Below, one piece after another: positions 7,976-15,938 of a DNA stretch of 64,000 nucleotides. Every line of letters starts with the position of its first letter. Position 1 is the first letter of the stretch. The translations under genes and the position numbers were made by a program. The notes under the pieces are model-generated. The model did no database searches. It saw only the letters and a program-made list of their open reading frames with translations, and was not told where the DNA came from. The stretch is from Fodinibius sp964490705 (GTDB taxonomy: Bacteria > Bacteroidota > Rhodothermia > Balneolales > Balneolaceae): NCBI GenBank assembly GCA_964490705.1, contig CAZBCG010000014.1, positions 1 to 64,000 of the forward strand. The letters are read 5' to 3'.

Positions 7976-9203
7976 CTAATTTTTCATACGAGCGGATCGT
8001 ATTCTTGATGATCGAAATGCAGTCGTGTAGTTGTTCTTCTGTCATTACCAATGGTGGGGCAAATCGGATGATATTGCCGTGCGTTGGTTTGGCCAATAGC
8101 CCATTTTCTTTGAGTTTCAGGCAGATGTTCCAGGCTGTATCACTGTCTTCACTGTCGTTAATGACAATAGCATTGAGCAGTCCTTTGCCGCGCACGAGAT
8201 TAACAAGTTTTGATTCTTCTACCAGTTTGTTCATTTCATCTCTAAAGATTTTTCCCAGTCGATCTGCATTGTCGGCAAGTCGTTCATCTTCGACTACTTT
8301 CAGGGCTTCCATTGCCACGGCACATGCCAGTGGATTTCCTCCATAGGTAGAACCATGCTCACCGGGGCGCAGGCATTCCATAATATGATCGTCTGCCAGC
8401 ACAGCCGACACAGGATAGGCACCGCCGGAAAGAGCTTTGCCGAGAATTACAATATCGGGACGCACATTTTCGTGATCTACACATAGCATTTCACCGGTTC
8501 GTGCAATGCCGGTTTGAATTTCATCCGCAATAAACAGCGTATTGTACTTTTGACAAAGTTCCGATGCCTTTTTCAGGTATCCATCATCGGGAACAACAAC
8601 ACCGGCTTCGCCCTGTATAGGTTCGACCAGAAATCCGGCGACGTCTTTTTCTTGCAGCGCTTTTTCAAGTGCATCCAAATCGTTATAGGGAATAGATACA
8701 AAGCCCGGAGTATAGGGACCAAAATTTTTGCGTGCTACCGGATCATTCGAAAATGAGATAATGCTGGTCGTGCGTCCGTGAAAATTGCCTTTAGCTACGA
8801 TGATAGTTGCTTTTTCGGGCGTTAGGTTTTTCTTTTCATACGACCATTTCCGGCAAAGCTTGATGGCTGTTTCTACGCCTTCGGCTCCCGTGTTCATGGG
8901 CAGCAGTTTCTCATATCCGAACAGATCGTGCATGTACTTTTCGTAGGTTCCCAGTTGGTCGCTGTGAAAGGCACGCGAAACGAGCGTTAATTGCTCGGCC
9001 TGCTTTTTTAACGTATCTATTATTCGGGGATGGCAGTGCCCTTGATTTACCGCTGAATAAGCCGACAGAAAATCGTAATATTTATTTCCTTCGGGATCCC
9101 AAACATGCACTCCCTCAGCTTTGGAAATTACAACTGGCAGCGGGTGATAGTTGTGTGCTCCGTATTGGTCTTCAAGTGTGATAGCCTGGGTAGTTGAAAT
9201 CAT
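7968..9203 (-). CDS. rocD: Ornithine--oxo-acid transaminase
   Basis: A class III PLP aminotransferase that converts ornithine and 2-oxoglutarate into glutamate semialdehyde and glutamate, linking arginine/ornithine catabolism to proline and glutamate. The start block EDQYGAHNYHPLPVV is typical of ornithine aminotransferases, followed by MNTGAEGVETAIKLCRKW, VEPIQGEAGVVVP and ILGKALSGGAYPVSA with the PLP lysine. The 411-residue length matches the family (about 400). It is monocistronic and diverges from the actin-like gene. A lysine aminotransferase of the same fold class and an ornithine-racemase-like gene lie within 7 kb on either side. Confidence 0.93.
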   Translation of the reverse strand: MISTTQAITLEDQYGAHNYHPLPVVISKAEGVHVWDPEGNKYYDFLSAYSAVNQGHCHPRIIDTLKKQAEQLTLVSRAFHSDQLGTYEKYMHDLFGYEKLLPMNTGAEGVETAIKLCRKWSYEKKNLTPEKATIIVAKGNFHGRTTSIISFSNDPVARKNFGPYTPGFVSIPYNDLDALEKALQEKDVAGFLVEPIQGEAGVVVPDDGYLKKASELCQKYNTLFIADEIQTGIARTGEMLCVDHENVRPDIVILGKALSGGAYPVSAVLADDHIMECLRPGEHGSTYGGNPLACAVAMEALKVVEDERLADNADRLGKIFRDEMNKLVEESKLVNLVRGKGLLNAIVINDSEDSDTAWNICLKLKENGLLAKPTHGNIIRFAPPLVMTEEQLHDCISIIKNTIRSYEKLEA

Positions 9204-9299
9204 GGGAGTTGGTAATAAATTGATTGAAAGTTTAGTATTGGATGAAGATAGGATCTATAATGAATAAGGTAAATTAAGTTTGCTAGTGGATAAGTAAAA

Positions 9300-9344
9300 T
9301 TTTGGGAGATCCCTTTATTACATTTATAATAGTAATCCCCAAAA
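9300..9344. promoter_or_regulatory. Interrupted inverted repeat upstream of the actin-like gene
   Basis: Outer arms TTTTGGG and CCCCAAAA enclose an inner stem ATTAC/GTAAT. It lies between two divergent genes, 66 bases before the actin-like start. It may be a regulatory site; the arms are interrupted and the reading is tentative. Confidence 0.3.
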
Positions 9345-9410
9345 AAAATTTATATAATCTACTTCAAAGGCAGAAAGCGGGTACATATCATCAATAAAAA
9401 CAAGTAAATC

Positions 9411-10442
9411 ATGGATATTTCAGTATTTCCAAGTGTATATGAGTCAACACGTTCAGATTTAAGCGGTGTTAGTAATGATTTATTGAGTGGTCTGAAAATT
9501 GATTACAACGATGAGTCATATATTATTGGAGAATTGGCTTTGCAGGAGGGGCTTTCACCACATCGTTTAATTAATACAGCACCCGGTGAGTTAGATTTTG
9601 ATGTGCTTTTTCGTGCTGCCTTGTTGTTGGCACAGGAGAAAGCCGGCAGTGATTTTTCGATGACCATGGGATTTCCTTTTGAAATGTATCAGAAGCACAG
9701 TGATACTGCCAAGCAGCGTCTGACAAAATCTTTTGACGTACTCTACGACAGTTCAACCTTTGCTACAAATGGAGCTACCGGTAAACAGGCTGCAACAATT
9801 CAGCTAAGAAATGTTGATGTTATACCCGAAATCGCCGGAAGCATCATCTCGTTGCGATATGGAGATTATCGAGAAGAAAATGATTTCTTCGTAGTAAGTC
9901 TTGGGTATGGATCTATGGAAGGGGTTGTCAGTACCGACAATGGTATTATCCGAAGAACGGCAACCAGTACGCATGGTATTCGCTATGCCGTAAATATGAT
10001 GAAAGAGGAGCTGCAAAAAGATTATTATCTCGGTTTTAAAACAGAACATCAGCTCAATGTGGCATTCCGAAATGGTAAAATTAATATCGACAAACGCAAT
10101 ATTGATTTAACCGCACTGCGCCGTAAAGTGCTCAAGTCTTATTTCCAGAATATTATTCATCCCGCCTTGGCAAATGCATTTCAGGATTCAGATTTTGCCA
10201 GCTGTTCCAAGATGTATCTGGTCGGTGGGGGTGCCCATTTTAACGAGCTTACCAACTTGATTTCTGAGGAATACGACGGCATCCTGAACGTTGAAGTTCC
10301 TGATAAGCCCGAACAAATGGCTGTAAAAGGATATTGCTTGAATACAGCGATGCAGTTCGAAGGTGAGGGAACACCGGTTGGTATTGATATGGGAAATGCG
10401 AATACCCTGATTGCTGTAATGGATGAAGAATTATCTGAATAG
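9411..10442 (+). CDS. Actin-like ATPase with apparent circular permutation
   Basis: An actin/ParM-superfamily protein of 343 residues with its elements in rotated order. The N-terminus (MDISVFPSVYES) matches the second strand of ParM-type actins, the point normally reached after about 20-30 residues. The phosphate-2 loop is SLGYGSME at residues 163-170, where Ser replaces the usual Asp. The adenosine loop is LVGGGAHF (270-277). The usual actin C-terminal region follows (EQMAVKGYCLN), and after it the phosphate-1 strand GIDMGNANT (324-332), normally N-terminal, closes the protein. An in-frame TAA lies two codons before the ATG, so no missing N-terminus is hidden upstream. A bactofilin gene starts 9 bases downstream. 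I infer a filament-forming or scaffold role with the bactofilin; the altered phosphate-2 loop may weaken ATP hydrolysis. Confidence 0.8.
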   Translation: MDISVFPSVYESTRSDLSGVSNDLLSGLKIDYNDESYIIGELALQEGLSPHRLINTAPGELDFDVLFRAALLLAQEKAGSDFSMTMGFPFEMYQKHSDTAKQRLTKSFDVLYDSSTFATNGATGKQAATIQLRNVDVIPEIAGSIISLRYGDYREENDFFVVSLGYGSMEGVVSTDNGIIRRTATSTHGIRYAVNMMKEELQKDYYLGFKTEHQLNVAFRNGKINIDKRNIDLTALRRKVLKSYFQNIIHPALANAFQDSDFASCSKMYLVGGGAHFNELTNLISEEYDGILNVEVPDKPEQMAVKGYCLNTAMQFEGEGTPVGIDMGNANTLIAVMDEELSE

Positions 10443-10451
10443 TATTAAAAC

Positions 10452-10814
10452 GTGGATGAGAACGAGACTTTTATTAGCAAAAATACATCTTTTAATGGGA
10501 CGATAACGGCTAGGAAGGTTACGGTTGAAGGTCTCGTTAAAGGAGATGTAAATGCCTCAGAAAGAGTATTTATAAAAAAAGATGGCATTGTAAATGGCGA
10601 TATTCGGACCCAGAAACTCCTTTGCGAAGAAGGCGCACAACATGCCGGTATGATTCAGTTTAGAAATGAGCTGATAACGGAAATATCGAAGTCTGAGTCT
10701 TCGGCAGTAGAAGCTATGCAATCACAGGAAAAGCCTGTAGATAAATCCGGAGAGGAACAAGAAATATTTTCTGAGAAGTCGAAAGAAGAGAAGAATTCTA
10801 AGCGGCTGTGGTAA
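10452..10814 (+). CDS. Bactofilin (polymer-forming cytoskeletal protein)
   Basis: A small bactofilin of 120 residues. Residues about 8-72 show the repeating G-x-I/V pattern of the right-handed beta-helix (FNGTITARKVTVEGLVKGDV, then GIVNGDIRTQKL). The last 45 residues are highly charged and probably disordered. Bactofilins polymerise without nucleotide and act as scaffolds for cell shape or envelope machines. Translation appears to start at GTG (10452), 9 bases after the actin-like gene; an ATG at 10456 is out of frame. The tight spacing suggests co-expression and joint function with that protein. A terminator follows at 10886-10917. Confidence 0.85.
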   Translation: MDENETFISKNTSFNGTITARKVTVEGLVKGDVNASERVFIKKDGIVNGDIRTQKLLCEEGAQHAGMIQFRNELITEISKSESSAVEAMQSQEKPVDKSGEEQEIFSEKSKEEKNSKRLW

Positions 10815-10885
10815 CTATTTTAGTAGCTGTCAGTAATTAGCAATTCAATCCATTAAGACCTATATTAATGTTTGCATAAATTTAA

Positions 10886-10917
10886 ACCCTTGAGCCGAAT
10901 ACTCAAGGGTTTTTTTA
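10886..10917 (+). terminator. Intrinsic terminator after the bactofilin gene
   Basis: CCCTTGAG and CTCAAGGG form a perfect eight-base stem with a seven-base loop, followed by seven T residues. It closes the actin-bactofilin unit and separates it from the symporter. Confidence 0.9.
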
Positions 10918-10954
10918 TTAGATGGAAGTCTAAATTTATCGGAATACAAATTAT

Positions 10955-12442
10955 ATGCATTGGATTGACCTGACGATTATTGGCCTCTATATGGTGGCCA
11001 TGTTGGGTTTTGGATTATTCTTTCTACAGCGGAACGAAGGAGCCGATGATTATTATGTAGGCGGACGTGAGATGAACAGTCTGCATATTGGCCTTTCGGT
11101 AGTGGCAACCGATGTTGGTGGTGGATTTTCTATCGGCCTCGGAGGCCTTGGTTTTGTGATGGGAGTTTCCGGCTCATGGATGCTCTTTACCGGCCTGTTG
11201 GGGGCTTGGCTTGCTGCTGTTTTTTTGATCCCCAAAGTGAAAGGAAACCCTGTTTTTGACAAAGCATATACCTTTCCCGAAATCTTCAAGCACTATTTTA
11301 ATCCCCATGTGGCTTTGGTGGCTGGAGTTATATCTGCCATAGGATATGCCGGTTTTACAAGCTCACAGATTCTGGCTGGTGCAAAATTAGCCACCGGGAC
11401 GTTTGCCGACCTCAATCTGCAAACAGCACTCATTATCATGGGGTCGGTTGCGGTAGTTTATACGGTAATGGGCGGACTCAAAGCCGTAATTTATACCGAT
11501 ACCATCCAGTGGACTATTCTGATGATCGGGCTTATTTTTGTGGGTATCCCGATATCTTATTACGCTGTAGGCGGATGGGATGCTATTTCTCAAACGGTTG
11601 ATCCCGCCTTGCTGAGCATGACGAATTTGTCTTGGCAAAATATTGTGGATTGGGCAGTCACGATTATCCCCATCTGGTTTGTGGGCATGACCCTCTACCA
11701 GCGCATTTATGCCTGTAATGATGAAGAAACAGCCAAAAAGGCATGGTACCTGGCGGGGTTGTTTGAGTGGCCTGTAATGGCCTTTATGGGTGTGTTGCTG
11801 GGGCTTTTTGCCAAAGTGGGATTTACCCAGGGAATGTTTGAATACCTGGGAGCACCTGAAAATATTGCCAACTTTGACAGTGAGCAAGGGTTGCCGATGC
11901 TCCTTCGTACTGTCCTGCCCGTTGGACTTATGGGTATCATGATGAGTGCCTATTTTTCTGCTATTCTCTCAACGGCCGACAGTTGTCTGATGGCCGCATC
12001 CGGTAATGTAGTTTCCGATATAATTGGCTATTTTAAAGAAGTTGATCATGACAGCGATACGTTTTTACGATTTTCACAAATTACTACGCTCATTCTTGGA
12101 GCGGGAGCTTTGCTTATTGCCACTGCAATGACAAACGTGCTAACACTGATGCTGCATTCGTATGCCTTTATGGTTTCGGGGTTATTTGTGCCCATAATCG
12201 GTGCATTATATTGGGATAAAAGCAGTAGTATTGGAGCAATAGCAGCTATGATCTTTGGCGGATCAACAACCGTTGCCCTAGGGGTATTGATGGATTCTTT
12301 GCCGGCCGATCTCGATGCGAATGTATTCGGGATTTCAGTGTCAGCCGTAATATTCATAATTGTTTCGCTGGCATTCCCGGATCACGATACTAAAAGTACT
12401 GAAGCACAAAGCACAGAAACGATGAATACTATTACTAATTGA
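10955..12442 (+). CDS. Sodium:solute symporter (SSS family)
   Basis: An inner-membrane sodium-coupled transporter of 495 residues with about 13 predicted membrane helices, the usual SSS topology. The N-terminus (LTIIGLYMVAMLGFGLFF, then DDYYVGGREM) is characteristic of the family, as is the central block SAILSTADSCLMAASGNVVSDI. Substrates range over sugars, proline, pantothenate and others and cannot be read here. Its stop overlaps the start of a GNAT gene by one base, and that gene is followed 3 bases later by a racemase-like gene, so a translationally coupled unit is likely. An amino-acid or amino-sugar substrate would suit that context (inference). Confidence 0.88.
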   Translation: MHWIDLTIIGLYMVAMLGFGLFFLQRNEGADDYYVGGREMNSLHIGLSVVATDVGGGFSIGLGGLGFVMGVSGSWMLFTGLLGAWLAAVFLIPKVKGNPVFDKAYTFPEIFKHYFNPHVALVAGVISAIGYAGFTSSQILAGAKLATGTFADLNLQTALIIMGSVAVVYTVMGGLKAVIYTDTIQWTILMIGLIFVGIPISYYAVGGWDAISQTVDPALLSMTNLSWQNIVDWAVTIIPIWFVGMTLYQRIYACNDEETAKKAWYLAGLFEWPVMAFMGVLLGLFAKVGFTQGMFEYLGAPENIANFDSEQGLPMLLRTVLPVGLMGIMMSAYFSAILSTADSCLMAASGNVVSDIIGYFKEVDHDSDTFLRFSQITTLILGAGALLIATAMTNVLTLMLHSYAFMVSGLFVPIIGALYWDKSSSIGAIAAMIFGGSTTVALGVLMDSLPADLDANVFGISVSAVIFIIVSLAFPDHDTKSTEAQSTETMNTITN

Positions 12443-12885
12443 TGATTACATTCGATTTAATATACTCCGATATTGAGAATCCGACCTCGTTCGGCCGGCA
12501 AGATATAGCCGATTTTTTATACAACCATCTCGATGAATACGGAGATGAAAAAAAGCATATTTTATCGTGCATCGGCTATGCCTACGGTGATAAGGAAGGA
12601 CAAGATGGATTTATTTTAGTAGCCCACGAAGAGGAACAAATTCTGGGCGCAGTGATTATTAACCATACGAATATGGGTGGATTTATCCCCGAACATATTT
12701 TGGTGTATATTGCTGTTCATGAAGAAGCCCGTGGAAAGGGGCTGGGAAAACAGCTTATGGAACGAATTATTGACGAAACGGAGGGAGATATCGCGCTGCA
12801 CGTAGAGCCCGACAATCCCGCCAAGTATCTGTACGAAAAGTATGGGTTCACGAACAAATATTTAGAAATGCGACTTAACAAATAG
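12442..12885 (+). CDS. GNAT family N-acetyltransferase
   Basis: A 147-residue acetyl-CoA-dependent acetyltransferase. The acetyl-CoA pyrophosphate loop is visible as HEEARGKGLGKQLMERII, followed by LHVEPDNPAKYLYEKYGF near the C-terminus. A TTG one codon upstream is in frame, but the ATG at 12442 overlaps the symporter stop (TGATG) and is preferred. The acceptor is unknown. Position between a transporter and an amino-acid racemase homologue suggests an amino-acid or peptide acceptor. Confidence 0.83.
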   Translation: MITFDLIYSDIENPTSFGRQDIADFLYNHLDEYGDEKKHILSCIGYAYGDKEGQDGFILVAHEEEQILGAVIINHTNMGGFIPEHILVYIAVHEEARGKGLGKQLMERIIDETEGDIALHVEPDNPAKYLYEKYGFTNKYLEMRLNK

Positions 12886-12888
12886 GGA

Positions 12889-13959
12889 ATGGCCTATTTA
12901 AAACTGTATCGCGATAAACTGCGCGATAATTACGATTATTTAGACCGCCTGTTCAAAGAGAACGATATAAAGTGGGGTATTACCACCAAGTTGCTCTGTG
13001 GGCACGAAGAATATCTGAAAGAGGTAGCCGACTTGGGGATTGGCGACATGCTGGATTCCCGAATCAGCAACCTCAAAAAGATCAAAGAGATTGATCCCGA
13101 TACGCTGACGACCTACATCAAGCCGCCGCCCAAAGATATTATTGATTCGGTGGTGAAGTATGCGGATGTAAGTCTCAATACCGAGCTCTCTACGCTGCAT
13201 GCACTCTCGGAAGAGGCCCAGCGGCAGGATAAGATCCACAAGGTCATTATTATGATCGAACTGGGCGATCTGCGTGAAGGGGTAATCAGGGAAAATCTGA
13301 TCGATTTTTATGAGAAGGTATTTAAGCTGGATAATATTGAAGTCATCGGTATTGGAGCCAACCTCAACTGCATGCACGGCGTGATGCCCGACGAGGACAA
13401 GCTGATTCAATTGTCGCTCTACAAGCAGATTATTGAGCTTCGCTTTAATAAAGATATTCCGTTAGTATCCGGGGGCACTACTGTGACGATACCACTTTTG
13501 CTGCGCAACCAGTTGCCCAGCGGGGTGAATCACTTTCGGGTGGGCGAAGCGCTCTTTTTTGGGAAAAATCTGTTTACGGATGGTACCATTGAAGGAATGC
13601 ATAATGATGTGCTCGAGCTCTATACGCAGATTATTGAGATTTCCGAGAAACCCAAAGTGCCGAGCGGCGAATTGGGAATGAATCCACAGGGCGAAGTAAC
13701 CGAAATCGACGAGGAAGATTACGGCGAAACATCCTACCGCGCTATATTGGATATTGGTTATCTGGATATCAATCCCGACCATCTCATTGATGTGGAAGGC
13801 GATGTCGAAATCGCCGATGCCAGCTCCGACATGCTGATCCTCGATGTTGGAGAAAATGAAGCCGGCTACGAGGTGGGCGATTTTATTCGATTCCGCATGA
13901 AATACATGGGCGCGCTGGGGATTATGAACTCCGACTACATTGACAAGATTGTTGAGTAA
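12889..13959 (+). CDS. Alanine/ornithine racemase family PLP-dependent protein
   Basis: A fold-type III PLP enzyme of 356 residues that resembles clostridial ornithine racemase (Orr) along its length. Lys34 in GITTKLLCGH is the expected Schiff-base lysine. Family blocks include DSRISNLKKIK, IIMIELGDLREGV, VSGGTTVTIPLL, HFRVGEALFFGK and the C-terminal SSDMLILDVGENEAGYEVGD. The Orr family interconverts L- and D-ornithine (or related amino acids); the exact substrate is not determined. It starts 3 bases after the GNAT stop. Lysine and ornithine aminotransferases in the same window make a basic amino acid substrate plausible, but this is inference. Confidence 0.8.
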   Translation: MAYLKLYRDKLRDNYDYLDRLFKENDIKWGITTKLLCGHEEYLKEVADLGIGDMLDSRISNLKKIKEIDPDTLTTYIKPPPKDIIDSVVKYADVSLNTELSTLHALSEEAQRQDKIHKVIIMIELGDLREGVIRENLIDFYEKVFKLDNIEVIGIGANLNCMHGVMPDEDKLIQLSLYKQIIELRFNKDIPLVSGGTTVTIPLLLRNQLPSGVNHFRVGEALFFGKNLFTDGTIEGMHNDVLELYTQIIEISEKPKVPSGELGMNPQGEVTEIDEEDYGETSYRAILDIGYLDINPDHLIDVEGDVEIADASSDMLILDVGENEAGYEVGDFIRFRMKYMGALGIMNSDYIDKIVE

Positions 13960-13966
13960 AACTATA

Positions 13967-13992
13967 TGTCATCCTGAATTTATTTCAGGATC
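13967..13992 (+). repeat. Half copy of a TGTCATCCTGAA dispersed repeat
   Basis: TGTCATCCTGAA followed by a hairpin (TCCTGAA against TTCAGGA). The same word begins the full-length palindromic unit at 32045-32143. Confidence 0.65.
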
Positions 13993-14005
13993 TATTACGA
14001 ATCTT

Positions 14006-14033
14006 GCACCGTAGCTCTGCTGCGGTGCATTTT
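14006..14033 (+). terminator. Hairpin after the racemase-like gene
   Basis: GCACCG and CGGTGC arms with an 11-base loop, then ATTTTC. It differs by a single base from the hairpin at 62-84, so it is both a probable terminator and a repeated element. Confidence 0.5.
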
Positions 14034-14053
14034 CTTATTACTGATGTTTGATT

Positions 14054-14650
14054 ATGTACGATTTTTCTAACTACAATTTTGGCAAGGTTATGGATTATCC
14101 CGATGATCCTACAGAGTTTTGTATTTTCGATTTTGCCAAGGGATATAATGCCGAATTCATCCGCAGCCAGGGATGGGGCATTGGCCGGTATAACGAGCGC
14201 CGGTCGCAGATGTACGAAACTGATTTGTTTGATAACGATCGAAACATCCACATGGGTATTGATATTTGGGCCGGAGCCGGGGAACCGGTGTATTCATTTT
14301 GGAAAGGCAAAGTTGTTTATATGCAGGTCAATGATAATGCCGGTGATTATGGCCCGACAATTGTGGTTGAATATAAACTGAATAATTCGCTGTTCTATGG
14401 GCTCTATGGGCATTTGTCGAACGAGTCTATGAATTTGGTGGCAGTTGGCGATCACATCCAAAAGGGCCAGCAAATTGCTACACTGGGGGATGCAAATGTA
14501 AACGGGGGATGGGTTCCGCATCTTCATTTCCAGCTTTCGGTCGAAGATCCCAAAGAAGCCGATATGCCGGGTGTAGTAGCAGAGGAAAACCGGCAAGAAG
14601 CTTTAAAAAAGTATCTTGATCCGAGATTGGTGCTGGGTGATTTATATTGA
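14054..14650 (+). CDS. M23 family metallopeptidase (LytM-like)
   Basis: A 198-residue protein consisting almost wholly of an M23 zinc peptidase domain. Zinc ligands are seen in HMGIDIWAGAG (HxxxD) and in PHLHFQLS (HxH), with YGHLS between them. Family members cut peptide bridges or stems in peptidoglycan. No signal peptide or membrane helix is apparent, which is unusual for a cell-wall hydrolase and could mean cytosolic action on recycled fragments, a non-classical export route, or another substrate. The open frame begins with a TTG two codons earlier; the ATG at 14054 is preferred. It lies among racemase and amidohydrolase genes. Confidence 0.82.
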   Translation: MYDFSNYNFGKVMDYPDDPTEFCIFDFAKGYNAEFIRSQGWGIGRYNERRSQMYETDLFDNDRNIHMGIDIWAGAGEPVYSFWKGKVVYMQVNDNAGDYGPTIVVEYKLNNSLFYGLYGHLSNESMNLVAVGDHIQKGQQIATLGDANVNGGWVPHLHFQLSVEDPKEADMPGVVAEENRQEALKKYLDPRLVLGDLY

Positions 14651-14693
14651 GTAAAAAGCAAGAAGCTAGGAAGTCATGTATTCTTGCTTTTAC
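14651..14693 (+). terminator. Hairpin after the M23 peptidase gene
   Basis: GTAAAAAGCAAGAA and TTCTTGCTTTTAC form a 13-base stem with one bulge directly after the stop codon. There is no long T tract beyond the stem, so termination may be partial. Confidence 0.55.
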
Positions 14694-14782
14694 TTCTCAC
14701 TTTTCCCTAAGCCAAATTGGCAATTCTGCTGTAAAATCCACTACTTGTGCATTTGCACTAAGCTTCATTCAGGTTTTGGCTG

Positions 14783-15934
14783 ATGCCTTTCAATATCGAC
14801 GATTATCTACAAGACATTATAGACCTTCGCCGCGAATTGCATTCGATTGCTGAGGTTTCCAATGAAGAGCAGAAAACGAGTGAATTCGTAACCGAATTTT
14901 TGGAAGACACTTCTCCTGATGTTCTTCAAACTGGGGTTGGCGGATACGGCCTCTTTGCAACTTACAATGGTAAAGAGGATGGTCCTCATATAGTAATTCG
15001 CTGTGAATTGGATGGGTTACCGATCCCCGATGATGTTGATGTAGCTTATCAATCCCAAACGGATGGCGTAGGGCACAAATGCGGTCACGATGGACATATG
15101 GCGATAGTCTGCGGTTTGGCAAAACTGTTGAATGATAAGTCGCCGAAATCCGGGAACGTAACGCTGTTGTTTCAACCGGCCGAAGAAACAGGGGAAGGAG
15201 CTCAGCGTGTACTTTCGGATCCGAAATTCCATCAGCTTTCACCCGACTATTGTTTTGCACTGCATAATCTGCCGGGATTTGCCAAGCATCAGATTGTGGT
15301 TCGAGAAGATGTATTTGCAGCGGCCTCAGTGGGATTGATTGTGAATTTCAAAGGGTCAACCTCACATGCTGCGCATCCCGAGCAGGGCAAAAGTCCGGCA
15401 CTGGCGATGGCCCAGACGGTGCAGGCTTTTTCGGCGGCTCCACAGTTTTACAGTTCTCTGGAAGAGGTGGCGAAAGTTACTGTTATTAATGCCAGCCTGG
15501 GAGAGCGCGCTTTTGGTACTTCGCCCGGAGAAGCTACCGTGATGGCCACATTGCGGACACACGATGATGGATTACTCGAGAATCTCAAAGAAAAGTGTGT
15601 ATCCATAGCTGAACGAATGGCAGAGACCTATGATTTGTCGGTTCATTGTGAATGGGTGGAGGAGTTTGCGGTGACGCGGAATAATCACAGGCCGACAGAA
15701 CAGATCCGAACAGCAGCGGGGACATTGGGATTTGATGTCAATGAAAAGGAGCACCCATTTAGCTGGTCAGAGGATTTTGGGCATTTTACAAGTGAAATAT
15801 CGGGTGCTATGTTTGGTCTGGGAATAGGAGAGGAGCACCCAGCGTTGCATGCTGAAAAATATGATTTTGAGGATGAGGTAATACCAACCGGAGTTTCAAT
15901 GTTCATGCAAATTATTAACGATCTAACAGCCTAG
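14783..15934 (+). CDS. M20 family amidohydrolase (N-acyl-amino acid hydrolase-like)
   Basis: A di-zinc M20D amidohydrolase of 383 residues. Residues about 93-102 give KCGHDGHMAI with metal-binding Cys/His/Asp, QPAEETGEGA supplies the general-base Glu, and HAAHPEQGKSP belongs to the dimerisation/lid domain. The family removes acyl groups from amino acids or cleaves small amides. It is probably cytosolic. The alanine racemase gene starts 4 bases after its stop, so the two are almost certainly co-transcribed, which suggests processing of an acylated or peptide-bound amino acid, perhaps alanine (inference). Confidence 0.88.
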   Translation: MPFNIDDYLQDIIDLRRELHSIAEVSNEEQKTSEFVTEFLEDTSPDVLQTGVGGYGLFATYNGKEDGPHIVIRCELDGLPIPDDVDVAYQSQTDGVGHKCGHDGHMAIVCGLAKLLNDKSPKSGNVTLLFQPAEETGEGAQRVLSDPKFHQLSPDYCFALHNLPGFAKHQIVVREDVFAAASVGLIVNFKGSTSHAAHPEQGKSPALAMAQTVQAFSAAPQFYSSLEEVAKVTVINASLGERAFGTSPGEATVMATLRTHDDGLLENLKEKCVSIAERMAETYDLSVHCEWVEEFAVTRNNHRPTEQIRTAAGTLGFDVNEKEHPFSWSEDFGHFTSEISGAMFGLGIGEEHPALHAEKYDFEDEVIPTGVSMFMQIINDLTA

Positions 15935-15938
15935 TTAC

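Noticed and set aside
7948..9203. lat and rocD as members of one operon
   Set aside because: They are about 6 kb apart with plus-strand genes between.
9411..10442. Plasmid-type ParM partition gene, implying an integrated plasmid
   Set aside because: No parR-like gene, no iteron or parC repeats, and core genes on both sides. The partner is a bactofilin.
11387..11887. 166-codon open frame antisense to the symporter
   Set aside because: Composition matches the reverse of a membrane protein gene; no motif and no start signal.
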